The notes beneath the pieces are model-generated. The model had not been told where the DNA came from, made no database searches, and saw only the letters and a list, made by a program, of their open reading frames with translations. A stretch of 59,671 nucleotides of DNA from CAYUVH01 sp964448135 (GTDB lineage Bacteria; Verrucomicrobiota; Verrucomicrobiia; Limisphaerales; UBA8199). The position numbers and the translations under genes were made by a program. Location: positions 1-59,671 of the forward strand of contig CAYUVH010000015.1 of assembly GCA_964448135.1 (NCBI GenBank), written 5' to 3'. Below are positions 1 to 10,100 of the stretch, one piece after another; position 1 is the first letter of the stretch; each line of letters opens with the position of its first letter.

Positions 1-198
1 ATGATCATCGTAGGAGTGATTATCTATGTGAACCCCACCGAGGCAACCATGGTTCACAGCGAACCTCCGTCAAAGCACCTCCCCAGAAGTGCGTGGATTG
101 AACGCGTGTCCAGCGAGAGAGCGCGTGTTTACGGCGGGCTCGCTGTGTTGATGGGAGCAGGGGTCGTGTGGCTGGGATTCTATCGAGGAGGAAAGTGA
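1..198 (+). CDS. small single-pass membrane protein (possibly cut at the window edge)
   Basis: A 65-codon frame runs from the first base of the window. One hydrophobic segment (about residues 44-60, rich in G, V, L and A) sits near the C-terminus and is followed by RGGK, so a tail-anchored or single-pass inner-membrane protein is likely. An alternative start is the ATG at 49, which has GAGG about eight bases upstream and would give 49 residues. The stop codon overlaps the start of the next gene by one base (TGATG), which implies translational coupling. I do not recognise the family. Because the frame begins at base 1 the true start may lie outside the window. Confidence 0.5.
   Translation: MIIVGVIIYVNPTEATMVHSEPPSKHLPRSAWIERVSSERARVYGGLAVLMGAGVVWLGFYRGGK
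185..195 (+). promoter_or_regulatory. Shine-Dalgarno site that fixes the start of the second small gene
   Basis: The purine run GAGGAGGAAAG lies just upstream of the two consecutive ATG codons at 198 and 201. It favours these starts over the GTG at 168 in the same frame. Confidence 0.6.
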
Positions 199-608
199 TG
201 ATGCCGGACAACGGAGATGTATCCAAGACTGGGAAACCAGGCCAGCCCGGGGAAGGCCTGTTTTTTTATCCGCTGGCTGTCATTTTTGCGCTTGTCGCTC
301 TGTTTGTTAACGGCGCGGGCCGGGAATTGTGTGTGAAGGCCGCGCGGCTTCGGGCGCAGGAGGTATCAGCTATGCAAGAACAGCGCTTGAAGAGTGAGAC
401 CAACCATGAGCCATTCGTAACCCCTCGACGCGATCCGGAAATCAGCCGCCTGGTTCAAACAGGTCACACGGTTCAATGCGTGGGACTGGGTCTGACGCTC
501 GCCAGCATTGGGTGCATTGGGAAAGCGCTCTCGCGACGTGAACGCGGATGGTATATTATTCTCATCTTCTTGATCTTTTGTGATTTCGTGATGTTGGTTT
601 TGCTCTGA
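198..608 (+). CDS. small hypothetical membrane protein
   Basis: The protein has 136 residues when started at the ATG at 198, which has a strong ribosome binding site. A hydrophobic segment near the N-terminus (FYPLAVIFALVALFVNG) is followed by a charged stretch rich in R, E and Q. Two more hydrophobic stretches lie near the C-terminus, the last (IILIFLIFCDFVMLVLL) ending the protein. It overlaps the preceding small gene by one base, so the two were probably translated together. It converges on the large minus-strand gene that ends at 670. No family is recognised. Confidence 0.6.
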   Translation: MMPDNGDVSKTGKPGQPGEGLFFYPLAVIFALVALFVNGAGRELCVKAARLRAQEVSAMQEQRLKSETNHEPFVTPRRDPEISRLVQTGHTVQCVGLGLTLASIGCIGKALSRRERGWYIILIFLIFCDFVMLVLL

Positions 609-669
609 AAACGGCATGCACGCAGTCATGCAACGGCCTCTGACCGAGGCGGGCGGATGCCGCTGCGGA

Positions 670-3600
670 TCACTTCCTGACCAAGGGATCGCCCACGGCC
701 TGGAAAAAGTCCGTGCGCCGGGACATCCAGGCGGACATGCCGAAAGTTTTGCCGGCGGCCCAGGAACCAAAGTAGAGCGAGGCGTTGTTCACACCGGACA
801 CATGGGGTTCGTCCGTATGAGAGACAGCGCCAACGGGTGTGTTTTCATGATTCGTGCTGCCGAAGGCGATGTCGGAGAACCATTGGGTGAAATTGCCGAC
901 GCCGGGGCAGCGCGCGCCGTTGCCCGACTCGATGGTTTCGATGATCCACCAACCGCTGTTGCCCTGCCATTTCACCGCGCCGTTGCGCGCGTATTCGTTG
1001 GCCAGCGAACTGTGCGCGCCCCAGCACATATAGCCTGCGACATTCGTGAGGCCGGTGGGATGAGGCAGGTTGAGCGCCACTCCATTGGTGATGGTCTCGA
1101 TCCCGTCGTAAAATCGAATCGCCGCCGGGGGCACGCCGGCGGAGCGCAGGCCATTCGTAGCCGACCAGATGACGGAGCCGCTGCCGGAATAGTTGCCGTC
1201 GTTGATGGCGGGATTGTACCCGGCGCCGTGGCGGAGATCGTCGAGGACAAAATTGGTGTTGGCGTAGCCGCCGGCGCCGGCGCTGAGAATTACGCTGCCG
1301 GGCGAATAATTCGTCCCGATGGATTCCAGCTTGTTGATGTAGGCAATGCAATCGTTCGTGAGGTCCCACATGCCCATGTTGATGCTGGTCACCACGGGAG
1401 CGATTCCCGCCGTATTGCCGGCGATCCCCACGGCCGTGCTCATCATGGGACAAGTGTAAGCGCCGTTGAGCTTTTCCCAAACGCGGGTCGGGATCGCGGG
1501 AAAAAGAATCACGTAGAGCGGATGGCGGGTGGGGTTGGCGGACTGCCACGCGCGATACGGGGCGAGGATCTGGTTGGTGAAAGTCAGGGCGTCGATCAGT
1601 TCGTTGATGGCGCAGCCGATTCCCAGCACATTCGCGTCCGCCACCAGCGGCCGGTGCGCGAGATAATAATCCTTCACGATCGCGCTGTCGCCGCAGTTGG
1701 TGTTGTAAATCAGCAGCAAGTCCGATGAGACGTCCACCAAGTACTGAACCGAAGGCGAATACTGAACCGCCACCGAAAAATCACCGCCGCCGGCCAGGAG
1801 TTTCACTTGATTCAAGCCCACCATCGGGCTGGATTGCCCGCCGGAATTATCGCCCCAAGTCACCACCGTGCCATCGTTGCGGAGCGCGAGGTTATGACTT
1901 TCTCCGCAGGCGATGCGCATCACGTTGCTCAAACCCAGAGGCACATCCGATACGGAACCCCATGCCACCAGCGTGCCATCGGACTTGAGCGCGAGCGCGT
2001 GCGCTCCGCCGGCGGCGATGGCAACCATCCCGGTCGCATTTTGAGGAACGGTTGACTGGCCCTGATCATTCGCCCCCCACGCGAGGATGGAACCACCGGC
2101 TTGCAACGCGAGATGAAAATTTGTTCCCGAAGCAATGGCGGTCACGCTTGTCAAAGCGTCCGGCACTGGCGCGAATGCTTGTCCCCATTGAACGACAGTG
2201 CGATCGCGTTTCAATGCCAGGCATTGCTGCCCGCCCGCCGAAATCGCCATCGCATTGGTCAACCCGCCCGGAATATCGGTCTGTCCAAAATCATCGGCTC
2301 CCCACGCGGTTATCCGGCCGGCCGAATCCAACGCAAGATCGTGCCGCGCCCCGGCCGCCACCGCGACCACATTGCTCAAGCCAGACGGCGGAACACCGGC
2401 GGGAGAGAAACCGGAATCGCCGCAGTAAGCGCCCCAATTCGTCACCGTGCCGCTTTCCAATACGGCCACCGCGTGCGCTTTGCCGGCGGAGATTCCAACG
2501 ATGTTTGTCACGAGCGGCGGGCAGTTCAACAGGCCACGGCCATTTGCGCCCCACGACACTGCCCCGCCGAGCCGCGCGACCGCCACCTGCCAGAGGGATG
2601 TCCTGGTTCCGGCGGCATTCGAAACCTTGACCGCGTAATTATCCGAAGTGGTGGCCGAACTGATGGCATACGACGTTGAAGTCTGACCGGGAAGGTTGGT
2701 CCCGTTGCGCATCCACTGGTAGCTGAGCGGAAAGCCATTGGTTTGTGCGACGCCAAAGGCTGCGACACTGAGGACAGCATTGGAAAGATAGGGAACGAAT
2801 TGACCATTTAAGAGTCCCGGCGAAAGAATAACCGGCGGGCTGATGACATCGAGAACCGCATCCGGGCTCATAACGCGATTGGTTCCTGAAAAAACCGCAA
2901 CGCAATAGCCTCCGGCCTGCGCGGCTTGAACGTTCGTGAGCGTCAGCGTCGCGTTGGTTTCTCCCTCCAGCGGGCTATCATTCAAAAGCCATTGATATGT
3001 GACACCGCGGCCATCCTGGGCTCTGCCAGTAAACGTCACCGTACTGCCGGCAACCCGGCATTGATCCGCCGGCGAAAGCGTAAGCACGGGTGTGGCCGGT
3101 CCGGTGCGCACGACCAGTCCATGGTGCGTCCCGCCTCCCATGGCAATGACGTTGCCCAGCCCCCGGACAATGCCGACCACGTCACCAAATCCCCAGACGA
3201 CAATTGCGCCGTCCGAACGCAGCGCCATCGTATAAGCGGAATCTCCCGGATAGCCGCCCGCCGCCACGGCGACGACATTACTTAACCCCGCGGGAACCAT
3301 GCTTTCGCCATGCCCGTTGCTCCCCCAACAAACCACGGTGCCATTCGCTTTCAGCGCGACGCTGTGGGTCCAACCCGCCGCCACGGCCGCCACGGCGCTC
3401 AATCCCACGGGCACGTTCTGTTGCCCGTACGTGTTGTCACCCCAGGCCACAACGGTGCCGTCGCTTTTCAGAGCGAGGCTGTGCAGTCCGCCGGCAGCAA
3501 TCCCCACCACTCCGGAGAGATCCGTCGGCACGCTGCTCTCCCCGGCCTGGTTCGAGCCCCACGCCGCGACAGTGCCTTCGTTTCGCAAAGCCAGGCTGTG

Positions 3601-4302
3601 GCAACCCCCGGCCGAAATGCTGGTTACCCCCGAGAGACCGGCAGGCACTTCGGTAATGTTCCAACTGGCATTCGTCGTTTCCGTTCCCCAAGCCCGGATG
3701 GTGCCATCGCTCAACAATGCCAGCGCATGTTGCCAACCGGCTGCAATCGCCTTCACGCCCGCCAATCCTTCCGGCACTGTCGCCGCCGGATCCTGCCCCC
3801 AACCGGTGACGCCACCGTTATTGCGCAAGGCGAGGCTGAAGGCGCGACCGCCGCAAATCTGGACCGCGTTGGTGAGTCCGGATGGCGGATCGCTCTGATT
3901 GAAGTCATTGCGTCCCCAACTGACGACGGTGGTTTGACTGGGCCGCGCTAGCGCATAAAAAGCCCGCTCCAAGGGTTGACCGGCGAAAACGTAGCGATTG
4001 GACGTATAGGCAATCCCGAGCCAGTCCCAATTGCCGATGGGCTGCGCGGGATCCGTGGTGCGCATTATATCATACGCCAGAAAACTTGTACCACCGTTCA
4101 CTGTGAACCCGATCGTGCAACCAGCGGCGCCGTTCGTGACGGTGAAATCGGATAGCGCAACGGGAGCGCCGGAGGTCACGAAGCCGCCGCCTTCGGACGA
4201 CGCATCGGTGGAAATTTCGCCGCGGCAAAACAACAAGAGTGCGAGGCAAAATCCCGTCACGCCGGCTTTTTTGGACAAACAGGCTCCAGGGCAATTCACC
4301 AT
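670..4302 (-). CDS. secreted RCC1 double-propeller protein with Ig-like domains and a TIGR03790-like C-terminal domain
   Basis: This 1210-residue protein starts with a signal-like hydrophobic stretch (FCLALLLFC). Residues about 45-120 resemble the C-terminal module of other secreted proteins in the window (AFYALARP end). RCC1 repeats (pattern HSLALKSDGTVVAWG) follow at about 126-400. Two Ig-like modules with YQW motifs occupy about 400-577. A second RCC1 block covers about 578-850. Each RCC1 block has seven repeat motifs, consistent with two complete seven-bladed propellers. Residues about 855-1210 (LLLIYNTNCGDS, YYLAHRP, LPHPTGLTNVAGYMCWG) resemble the uncharacterised family TIGR03790, which is known mainly from genomes with exosortase/PEP-CTERM systems. 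It is likely a cell-surface or secreted protein. The activity is unknown, and the TIGR03790 match is from memory of the family pattern. Confidence 0.85.
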   Translation of the reverse strand: MVNCPGACLSKKAGVTGFCLALLLFCRGEISTDASSEGGGFVTSGAPVALSDFTVTNGAAGCTIGFTVNGGTSFLAYDIMRTTDPAQPIGNWDWLGIAYTSNRYVFAGQPLERAFYALARPSQTTVVSWGRNDFNQSDPPSGLTNAVQICGGRAFSLALRNNGGVTGWGQDPAATVPEGLAGVKAIAAGWQHALALLSDGTIRAWGTETTNASWNITEVPAGLSGVTSISAGGCHSLALRNEGTVAAWGSNQAGESSVPTDLSGVVGIAAGGLHSLALKSDGTVVAWGDNTYGQQNVPVGLSAVAAVAAGWTHSVALKANGTVVCWGSNGHGESMVPAGLSNVVAVAAGGYPGDSAYTMALRSDGAIVVWGFGDVVGIVRGLGNVIAMGGGTHHGLVVRTGPATPVLTLSPADQCRVAGSTVTFTGRAQDGRGVTYQWLLNDSPLEGETNATLTLTNVQAAQAGGYCVAVFSGTNRVMSPDAVLDVISPPVILSPGLLNGQFVPYLSNAVLSVAAFGVAQTNGFPLSYQWMRNGTNLPGQTSTSYAISSATTSDNYAVKVSNAAGTRTSLWQVAVARLGGAVSWGANGRGLLNCPPLVTNIVGISAGKAHAVAVLESGTVTNWGAYCGDSGFSPAGVPPSGLSNVVAVAAGARHDLALDSAGRITAWGADDFGQTDIPGGLTNAMAISAGGQQCLALKRDRTVVQWGQAFAPVPDALTSVTAIASGTNFHLALQAGGSILAWGANDQGQSTVPQNATGMVAIAAGGAHALALKSDGTLVAWGSVSDVPLGLSNVMRIACGESHNLALRNDGTVVTWGDNSGGQSSPMVGLNQVKLLAGGGDFSVAVQYSPSVQYLVDVSSDLLLIYNTNCGDSAIVKDYYLAHRPLVADANVLGIGCAINELIDALTFTNQILAPYRAWQSANPTRHPLYVILFPAIPTRVWEKLNGAYTCPMMSTAVGIAGNTAGIAPVVTSINMGMWDLTNDCIAYINKLESIGTNYSPGSVILSAGAGGYANTNFVLDDLRHGAGYNPAINDGNYSGSGSVIWSATNGLRSAGVPPAAIRFYDGIETITNGVALNLPHPTGLTNVAGYMCWGAHSSLANEYARNGAVKWQGNSGWWIIETIESGNGARCPGVGNFTQWFSDIAFGSTNHENTPVGAVSHTDEPHVSGVNNASLYFGSWAAGKTFGMSAWMSRRTDFFQAVGDPLVRK

Positions 4303-4480
4303 TCCGAACCACGCTACAGTCCGCCAGGCATGGATGCCGCTTCGGGAGTTCCCATTCCCTTGTCGGAATCTTCCTACACGCGCAGCGGGTGGGCGCGAAC
4401 TCGCGGCAGAGGCGAGGATAACCGTCCATGGGAGGGTGGACGTGCCTTCGATTGCGGCGCAATGAATGCCGCAATTTCAG

Positions 4481-7066
4481 TCAGGGCGGGGTTAGAACGG
4501 CGTCCAGGGAGATGAGGCGCTCGAGGACATCCTGCGGGCGGTAGAAGTATTGGAGCTCGGGCTCCCAGCCGAGGCGCGAATCGGAGCGAACGAGGCGCAG
4601 GGCGTCTTCGGTGGGTTTCATTTGCGCGGTGGCGATGCGGCGCATGGCGGCTTCGTCGCCCGCATCGCGGGCCTGGTAGAAATCAATGGCATCCGCAAAC
4701 GCGCGGTAGTAGTAGCCGACCATCCAGGCAACGCCATAGTCCTGCCGCGCGAGCCGGCGGCGGTCGGGCGGGGCAAACTCCGGAATTCTCTTCAGATCGG
4801 CGAGGCCTTCGTCCCACCGGTCGCAGAGATGGCGAAGGAGTTGGGCCATTTGCGCCGGCGGCCAGGGCGGCGACCAATGCTGCCAGTCGTCCTTGCAGTT
4901 CAGCAGCGTGGCACTGCCATAGGGCGGCGGGATGTCACGGCGATAGAGAGGAATGGAAGGGCCTTGCTGCAACGGACCGGCGTAGGGCGATTGGGTGAAA
5001 GGATACTCCTCGGTGAAGGCGTTGCTGAGTTTGGTCCAGCCGGAAACAGCGAAACGCGCGGCGGCGGGACCGTAACGCCGGGCGGCGACGCGGGCGAGGA
5101 CCTCCGTTTCCGTCAGCGAAGGATTCCAGTTCCACACCGCGAAGGCTTCGGTGTTGGGGGACGGGTAGCTGCCGATGGTCCACGTGGCCATGACTCCGCT
5201 AACGCCAACCGAATGCAAGGCTTCGGCTTTGCGCGAAAGGAGCGCGGGAACAGGAATGAACGGGACGGTGCCACATTCCCAAGTCGTCGAGAGCTGAATC
5301 TTGGCCAGAAAATCAAAGCCGTATTTTTTGGCCTGGGCCGAGCGAATCTTCGCGCGCGGCGAAGGGCCGACGACGGAGATGGAGTATTCCTCGACCGGCG
5401 TGGTGATACCGCCGCGCTGGATTTGGGTGCCGCGCTCGAAATCGGCCATGAGCTGCACGCCTTTGGGAAGTTGCGCAATGATTTGTTCGGGCGCGGCTTC
5501 GCCGAGGACGCCGTGCCAGCTCCAATCCCAGACGATGAATTTCGCCTGGGGGCTCGCTGCCCAGGTTCCCTCGGCCATGCAACGGATGGATTCGGCGATG
5601 ACGTCGGCGGCCGGGCGTTTCGAGCAGCGCGGACAGGATGGCTTCGCAGTATGCGAATAACAGTTCGCAAGGTTTTCGCTGGCGGTGATGACGAACACGC
5701 CGCCGAGCCCCGGAACGTCATGGAAAAGCTTTTCGAACGATTTGCGCAGATGCGCCTGCACTTCCGGCGTCGAAGTGCAGAGCGCGGCGGTGTCGCCCTC
5801 GGGCTGGCCTTTGAGGTCGGGATGTTTTTCGAAGAAAGCGAGCGGCTGGGCGCGGGGTTCGTTCAGGTAGAGATAAACTTTCAGACCGTGGCGGGCGTCG
5901 CGGTCCACCATTGAGCGCAGGCGTTTCAGCCGCTCTTCGCTGCCGGCGTGAGGAATTTCGGGAAACACGGGCGACGCCACCAGGTCCTGCAAGAGCGCAT
6001 AGACCCAGACGCCATCGGCGTCCTGGTGAAAGATTTCGTTCAGATAGCCATCCGGGAATGGGTCCACCTGATCCTGACCGAGGACGTCAGTGAGCAGCGA
6101 AATATAAGAGAAGACATAGCGGGGGCTGAAGGTGGGGGAATTGATTTCCGCGCAGGGCGCGAGGAAAGGCCCGCCACGCTCGGACATGCGGTGTTCGAGT
6201 TCGACGAGGGCGCGGGCGAGGCCGATTTCCGAGCGGGCGCGGATGGTGGCATTGGTGGGGGTGAATTGGAGAGCAAAGGTTTCGTCAGTGGGGAGCGAGG
6301 CGTCCAATTGAAGCTGGATGGTGTTCGTGCCGGCGGCGGTCGCTTCGCTTTGGACGCGAAGCTTGGTGCGCTGGCTGTGCCGGCAATAGTCCACGAAATC
6401 ATCGGCCGCCTGTTGCGCGACGGGGCCGGGTTTTTCAGGCAGCATGAGCGTCCAGCCTTTCAGGAGGTTCACGTCGCCGGCTCGCGGTTTGGAGCCGGGA
6501 ATGAATTCGCCGGAACGGTGCGCGTGGCTGAGCGCTTTGGTGAAAGCCAGGCGCGGCTCTTCGAAAGTATCGCTGACCGCGTCCAGGTGCCGGGTGACGT
6601 TGGCGCGGAACCATTCCGCGCGTTTGGCGATTTCGGGCGTGGGCGATTCGATTTTCACCGTTTGCAGACCAGGCGGCGGAGCGGCGAGCAGCGCGCGCAA
6701 AAAGATTTCCTTGCCCAGAAAGTCGTCGAGTTGCGCGGGGGTGTAATTTAGCAGGCCTTCGATTTGCGCACGCGGGAGCACGCCCCAATTGCGGCGCAGA
6801 ATGATTTCGATGTTGCGGCGGTTTTCCTCCGGCGTGAGCGCGCGCACGGGGGGCAAACCGAGGCTGGCGCCGATTTTTTCCACGGCGGCCTTATCGCCGC
6901 CTAGCACCACCGCGAGCCGGTCATGCGGGACAATGTCCCAGTTGCGAAAGACAGCGGCGTGGAGGCGCGAGGGGAAGAATTCGAGGTCGGGCTGCGAGTC
7001 AGCAGCGGGGACCAACGAATGGAGGAAAGGAAAGAGGATCAGAGGCAGGAGACGCAACCGTTGCAT
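4481..7066 (-). CDS. secreted glycoside-hydrolase-like protein (TIM-barrel type)
   Basis: The protein has 861 residues and a clear N-terminal signal peptide (LLPLILFPFLHSLVPAADS). The middle (about residues 210-620) looks like a hexosaminidase- or alpha-glucuronidase-type arrangement. An alpha/beta region containing TNATIRARSEIGLARALVELEHR is followed by a barrel-like region with KVYLYLNEPR, a CPRCS metal-binding-like loop and IVWDWSW. The helical C-terminus (YGVAWMVGYYYRAFADAIDFY) resembles the tail of GH20/GH67/GH115-like proteins. A periplasmic or secreted carbohydrate-active role is likely. I could not assign the exact family or the catalytic acids. It lies 119 bp downstream of the giant FN3 nuclease stop codon on the same strand and may be expressed separately. 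Confidence 0.6.
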   Translation of the reverse strand: MQRLRLLPLILFPFLHSLVPAADSQPDLEFFPSRLHAAVFRNWDIVPHDRLAVVLGGDKAAVEKIGASLGLPPVRALTPEENRRNIEIILRRNWGVLPRAQIEGLLNYTPAQLDDFLGKEIFLRALLAAPPPGLQTVKIESPTPEIAKRAEWFRANVTRHLDAVSDTFEEPRLAFTKALSHAHRSGEFIPGSKPRAGDVNLLKGWTLMLPEKPGPVAQQAADDFVDYCRHSQRTKLRVQSEATAAGTNTIQLQLDASLPTDETFALQFTPTNATIRARSEIGLARALVELEHRMSERGGPFLAPCAEINSPTFSPRYVFSYISLLTDVLGQDQVDPFPDGYLNEIFHQDADGVWVYALLQDLVASPVFPEIPHAGSEERLKRLRSMVDRDARHGLKVYLYLNEPRAQPLAFFEKHPDLKGQPEGDTAALCTSTPEVQAHLRKSFEKLFHDVPGLGGVFVITASENLANCYSHTAKPSCPRCSKRPAADVIAESIRCMAEGTWAASPQAKFIVWDWSWHGVLGEAAPEQIIAQLPKGVQLMADFERGTQIQRGGITTPVEEYSISVVGPSPRAKIRSAQAKKYGFDFLAKIQLSTTWECGTVPFIPVPALLSRKAEALHSVGVSGVMATWTIGSYPSPNTEAFAVWNWNPSLTETEVLARVAARRYGPAAARFAVSGWTKLSNAFTEEYPFTQSPYAGPLQQGPSIPLYRRDIPPPYGSATLLNCKDDWQHWSPPWPPAQMAQLLRHLCDRWDEGLADLKRIPEFAPPDRRRLARQDYGVAWMVGYYYRAFADAIDFYQARDAGDEAAMRRIATAQMKPTEDALRLVRSDSRLGWEPELQYFYRPQDVLERLISLDAVLTPP

Positions 7067-7185
7067 GGCGAAGAAAGTGCCAGTATTGCGGGCGGTGGCA
7101 AGCGGAGTCGGACGGCGGCGGTGTTCCGCTCAGCGGAACCAGTCGCCGTCCTTTCAATGGCTAACCAACGCCAATTCAGCCCCAC

Positions 7186-10100
7186 TCAAGGATACACGCG
7201 GATGCGGTAATAGCGGGCGGCGCCGTTGGTGGTGGGGTCGTTGTCGAGATAGGTGGCCGTGGTGTCGCCTGCGCCAGGGATGATTTGCGGCGGGCTGATG
7301 TCCGTGTATTTGCCGTTGAGGCCGTCGGAGGCTTGGACGATATTCGTGCGGCCGCCGGCGGTGGACCACGTGAGGCTCACGCCGTTGCTCGAGCGGGAAA
7401 CACCAGTGATGCGCAGCACGGAGGCGGCGTTGGTGGGATTGGTGCCGGCGAGCGCTTCCTGCCAGTTGCTCATGCCGTCGCCATCCGGGTCGGCGTCGGG
7501 CGCGGCGATGGACAAGCGTGCGTCCTTGAAATACTTGCTTTGCCAGACCGTGAATGGCGCGACCGGTTCCGGGAAGAAGTATTCGGCGAAGACGCAGTAG
7601 TGATCGGAGGCGTAGTAGCTGTCGTAGGTATAGCCGTTGTACAAACCCTGGTTCGCCCAGGCCATGCTGCTGAATACGTAGCCATTGAAGGGCTGCGCAC
7701 GGTTCGTCGCCGAAAGAATATAGTCGAAGCGAATCGAGGGAGACGATCCAGACGTGCTCCAGGTGCGATATTCGCCTTCGATGGTTTGCGGGATAAACTC
7801 CGTGAGCCGGGCGCCTTCGCGGATCGTGCTGATGGGATGATACGTGCTCGAAAGCGGACAAACCGGAGTGAAGGCTTCGTCTTCGTTCCAATCGCCGGCA
7901 AAGAGATAAGGCAGCGGACTGCTGGCCGCGAAAGTCCCTATGATATTCGTGTCGAACTGCGCCTCCGTCTGCTTCCGGGTGCAATCGTCCGCGCAACACT
8001 TCAGGTGCGTGTGAAACACCTGGAGCGCGTTGGCGGCGGACATCTGGACCTTGAACGAATGCAGCCCGCGCAACCCGTCATTGTACGTCATGGGCGAAAC
8101 GATCGGATAGCGGCTGACGGCGGCATTTCGATTGAAGCCGTCGCTTTGCTCGGCCACGGCGACAAAGAAGGTCACGCCCGGTTCTTTTCCGAGATACGGG
8201 ACATTATTCGTCACCCAATTGATGATCGCATCGCGGTTTTGGCTGTCGGTCAATCCCTGGGCGTCCACCTCGCAAAAGAGCAGCACGTCAGGCTGGTTGA
8301 AGTTCACGATCCGCGCGACCGACTGCGCCGCAAAATAACTGTTGTTGGCCTGCCGCCCCAGAGCCTTCTCGATATTCCACTGCATCACCCGCAGGTATTC
8401 GCCGTTCACCACCGTGGCGCTCGCCGGGTCGCTCCAGGGTGACTCACCGGTGATTCCATAAGACTGGACCCGATACCAATACGTATGCGCCAGTTCGAGC
8501 CCCGTGTCCGTGTAATTGAGGGTCACCGTGGCGTTCGTTGCGATCACCGCCCAGATTCCGGGCGAACCGGCCACGTCCGGCGCGCGTTCGATTTTGAATC
8601 CGGTTACGCCCGCGATATCAGCGCTCCAATGCAGATAAATCTGCTTGGTCCAGTTGTTGGTCGCCATCAGGTTCGTCGGCGCAGTGGGCGGAACGATGGT
8701 CGCCTTGGCCTGGCTGCTGTAATCCGAAATTCCCAGGTTATTGTAGGAGCGCAGCCGGTACCAATACGTCGCGTCGGCGGAGAGGCCGGTGTCCAGGTAC
8801 GATGTGTTGCCGGCGTTGATGTCCGCGATTTGCGTCCAGGCGCCGGCGCTGCCACCCGCATCCGGCGCGCGCTCGATCAAAAGACCGACGGCAGTCACAT
8901 CGTTGAGCGTCCATTGCAGGTTGATCTGATCGGCGATCGGGGTTGCCTTCAGGCCCGCGGGCGGAGCCGGAGCAAAGATGGTGACGGATGACGCGCCGCC
9001 GGGCGCGGAATCGCCCGCCCAATTGAAGGCGCGTACCCGGTACCAATAGGTGTGGTTCAGTTTGACATGGCGGTCTTCATAACTGGTGAAGCTGGCGCTC
9101 GCACTGGCCACGATCTGGGTCCAGCTTCCCGGGCTCCCGCTCGCATCTGGCGCGCGCTCCAGTTTGAAGCCTTCGATGGTTCCGCCGGTGCCGAACCAAT
9201 TGAGGTTCACGTGATCCGAGTCCAGAATGGAGGCCGACGGCGCTGTCGGCGGGCCGGGCGGAATGAAGGCGACGCTGACCGGGTCGGAGTAGCCGGAGCT
9301 GCCCACCGGATTAAAGGCGCGCACGCGATACCAGTTGGTGGTATTGGCGGTCACGCCGCCGTCACTGTAATAGCTGGTGTACGGGCTGTTCGTGGCGGGC
9401 ACCGTGGCGATTTGCGTCCAGCTTCCGGCGCTGCCACCCGCGTCAGGCGCGCGTTCGACGTAGTAACCGTCCTGATCACCGGCTCCCGAGTACCAACCCA
9501 GTTCGGCATGATTGGACGCTCCCATGATGGCATATAACCCCGTGGGCGCGAGGGCCGGGACGATCGTCGCGCTCGCGGCGGGGCTGTAAGCCGACGCGCC
9601 GACCCAGTTATAAGCCTTCACCCGGTACCAATAGGTCGTGTTCGCCGTCCGATTCGTTTCGAGAAGATCATTGTACGATGTGCCTGGGAAGAAGAGGTTG
9701 GCGATCTGGACGAAAGCACCCGGACTGCCGCCGTTGTTGGGCGCGCGTTCGACGGTGAAACCGTCCACCCGGCCGGAATAGTCGTACATGGAGACGTCTA
9801 TGTTATCGCGGTAGGGATACGCCGAAACCGAAGGCACGCCCGGCGCAACCACGTTGACCCGGGTGGCCGTCGTGTAGGCAGAAAGGCCCGAGGGACCCTG
9901 CGCGCGCACGCGATACCAGTAGCTCGCGTTGGCCACGGCGTTCGAATCGGTGAAGGCGAAGATGTAACCGTAGAGCCCATTCGTGGCGGGCACGCTGGCG
10001 ATTTGTGAAAAAGTGCCCGGTGAGTTGCCCACGTTCGGCGCCCGTTCGACCAGGAACCGCGTTTCGTCCCCGTAATAGTCATACCAAGTCAAGTCCACGT

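Noticed and set aside
616..1728. 370-codon plus-strand frame opposite the RCC1 protein
   Set aside because: Composition is typical of a mirror frame; the minus-strand RCC1/Ig/TIGR03790 pattern is clear.
4550..5914. 454-codon plus-strand frame opposite the glycoside-hydrolase-like gene
   Set aside because: Gly/Arg/Val-rich shadow; the minus-strand gene has a signal peptide and consistent fold-like pattern.
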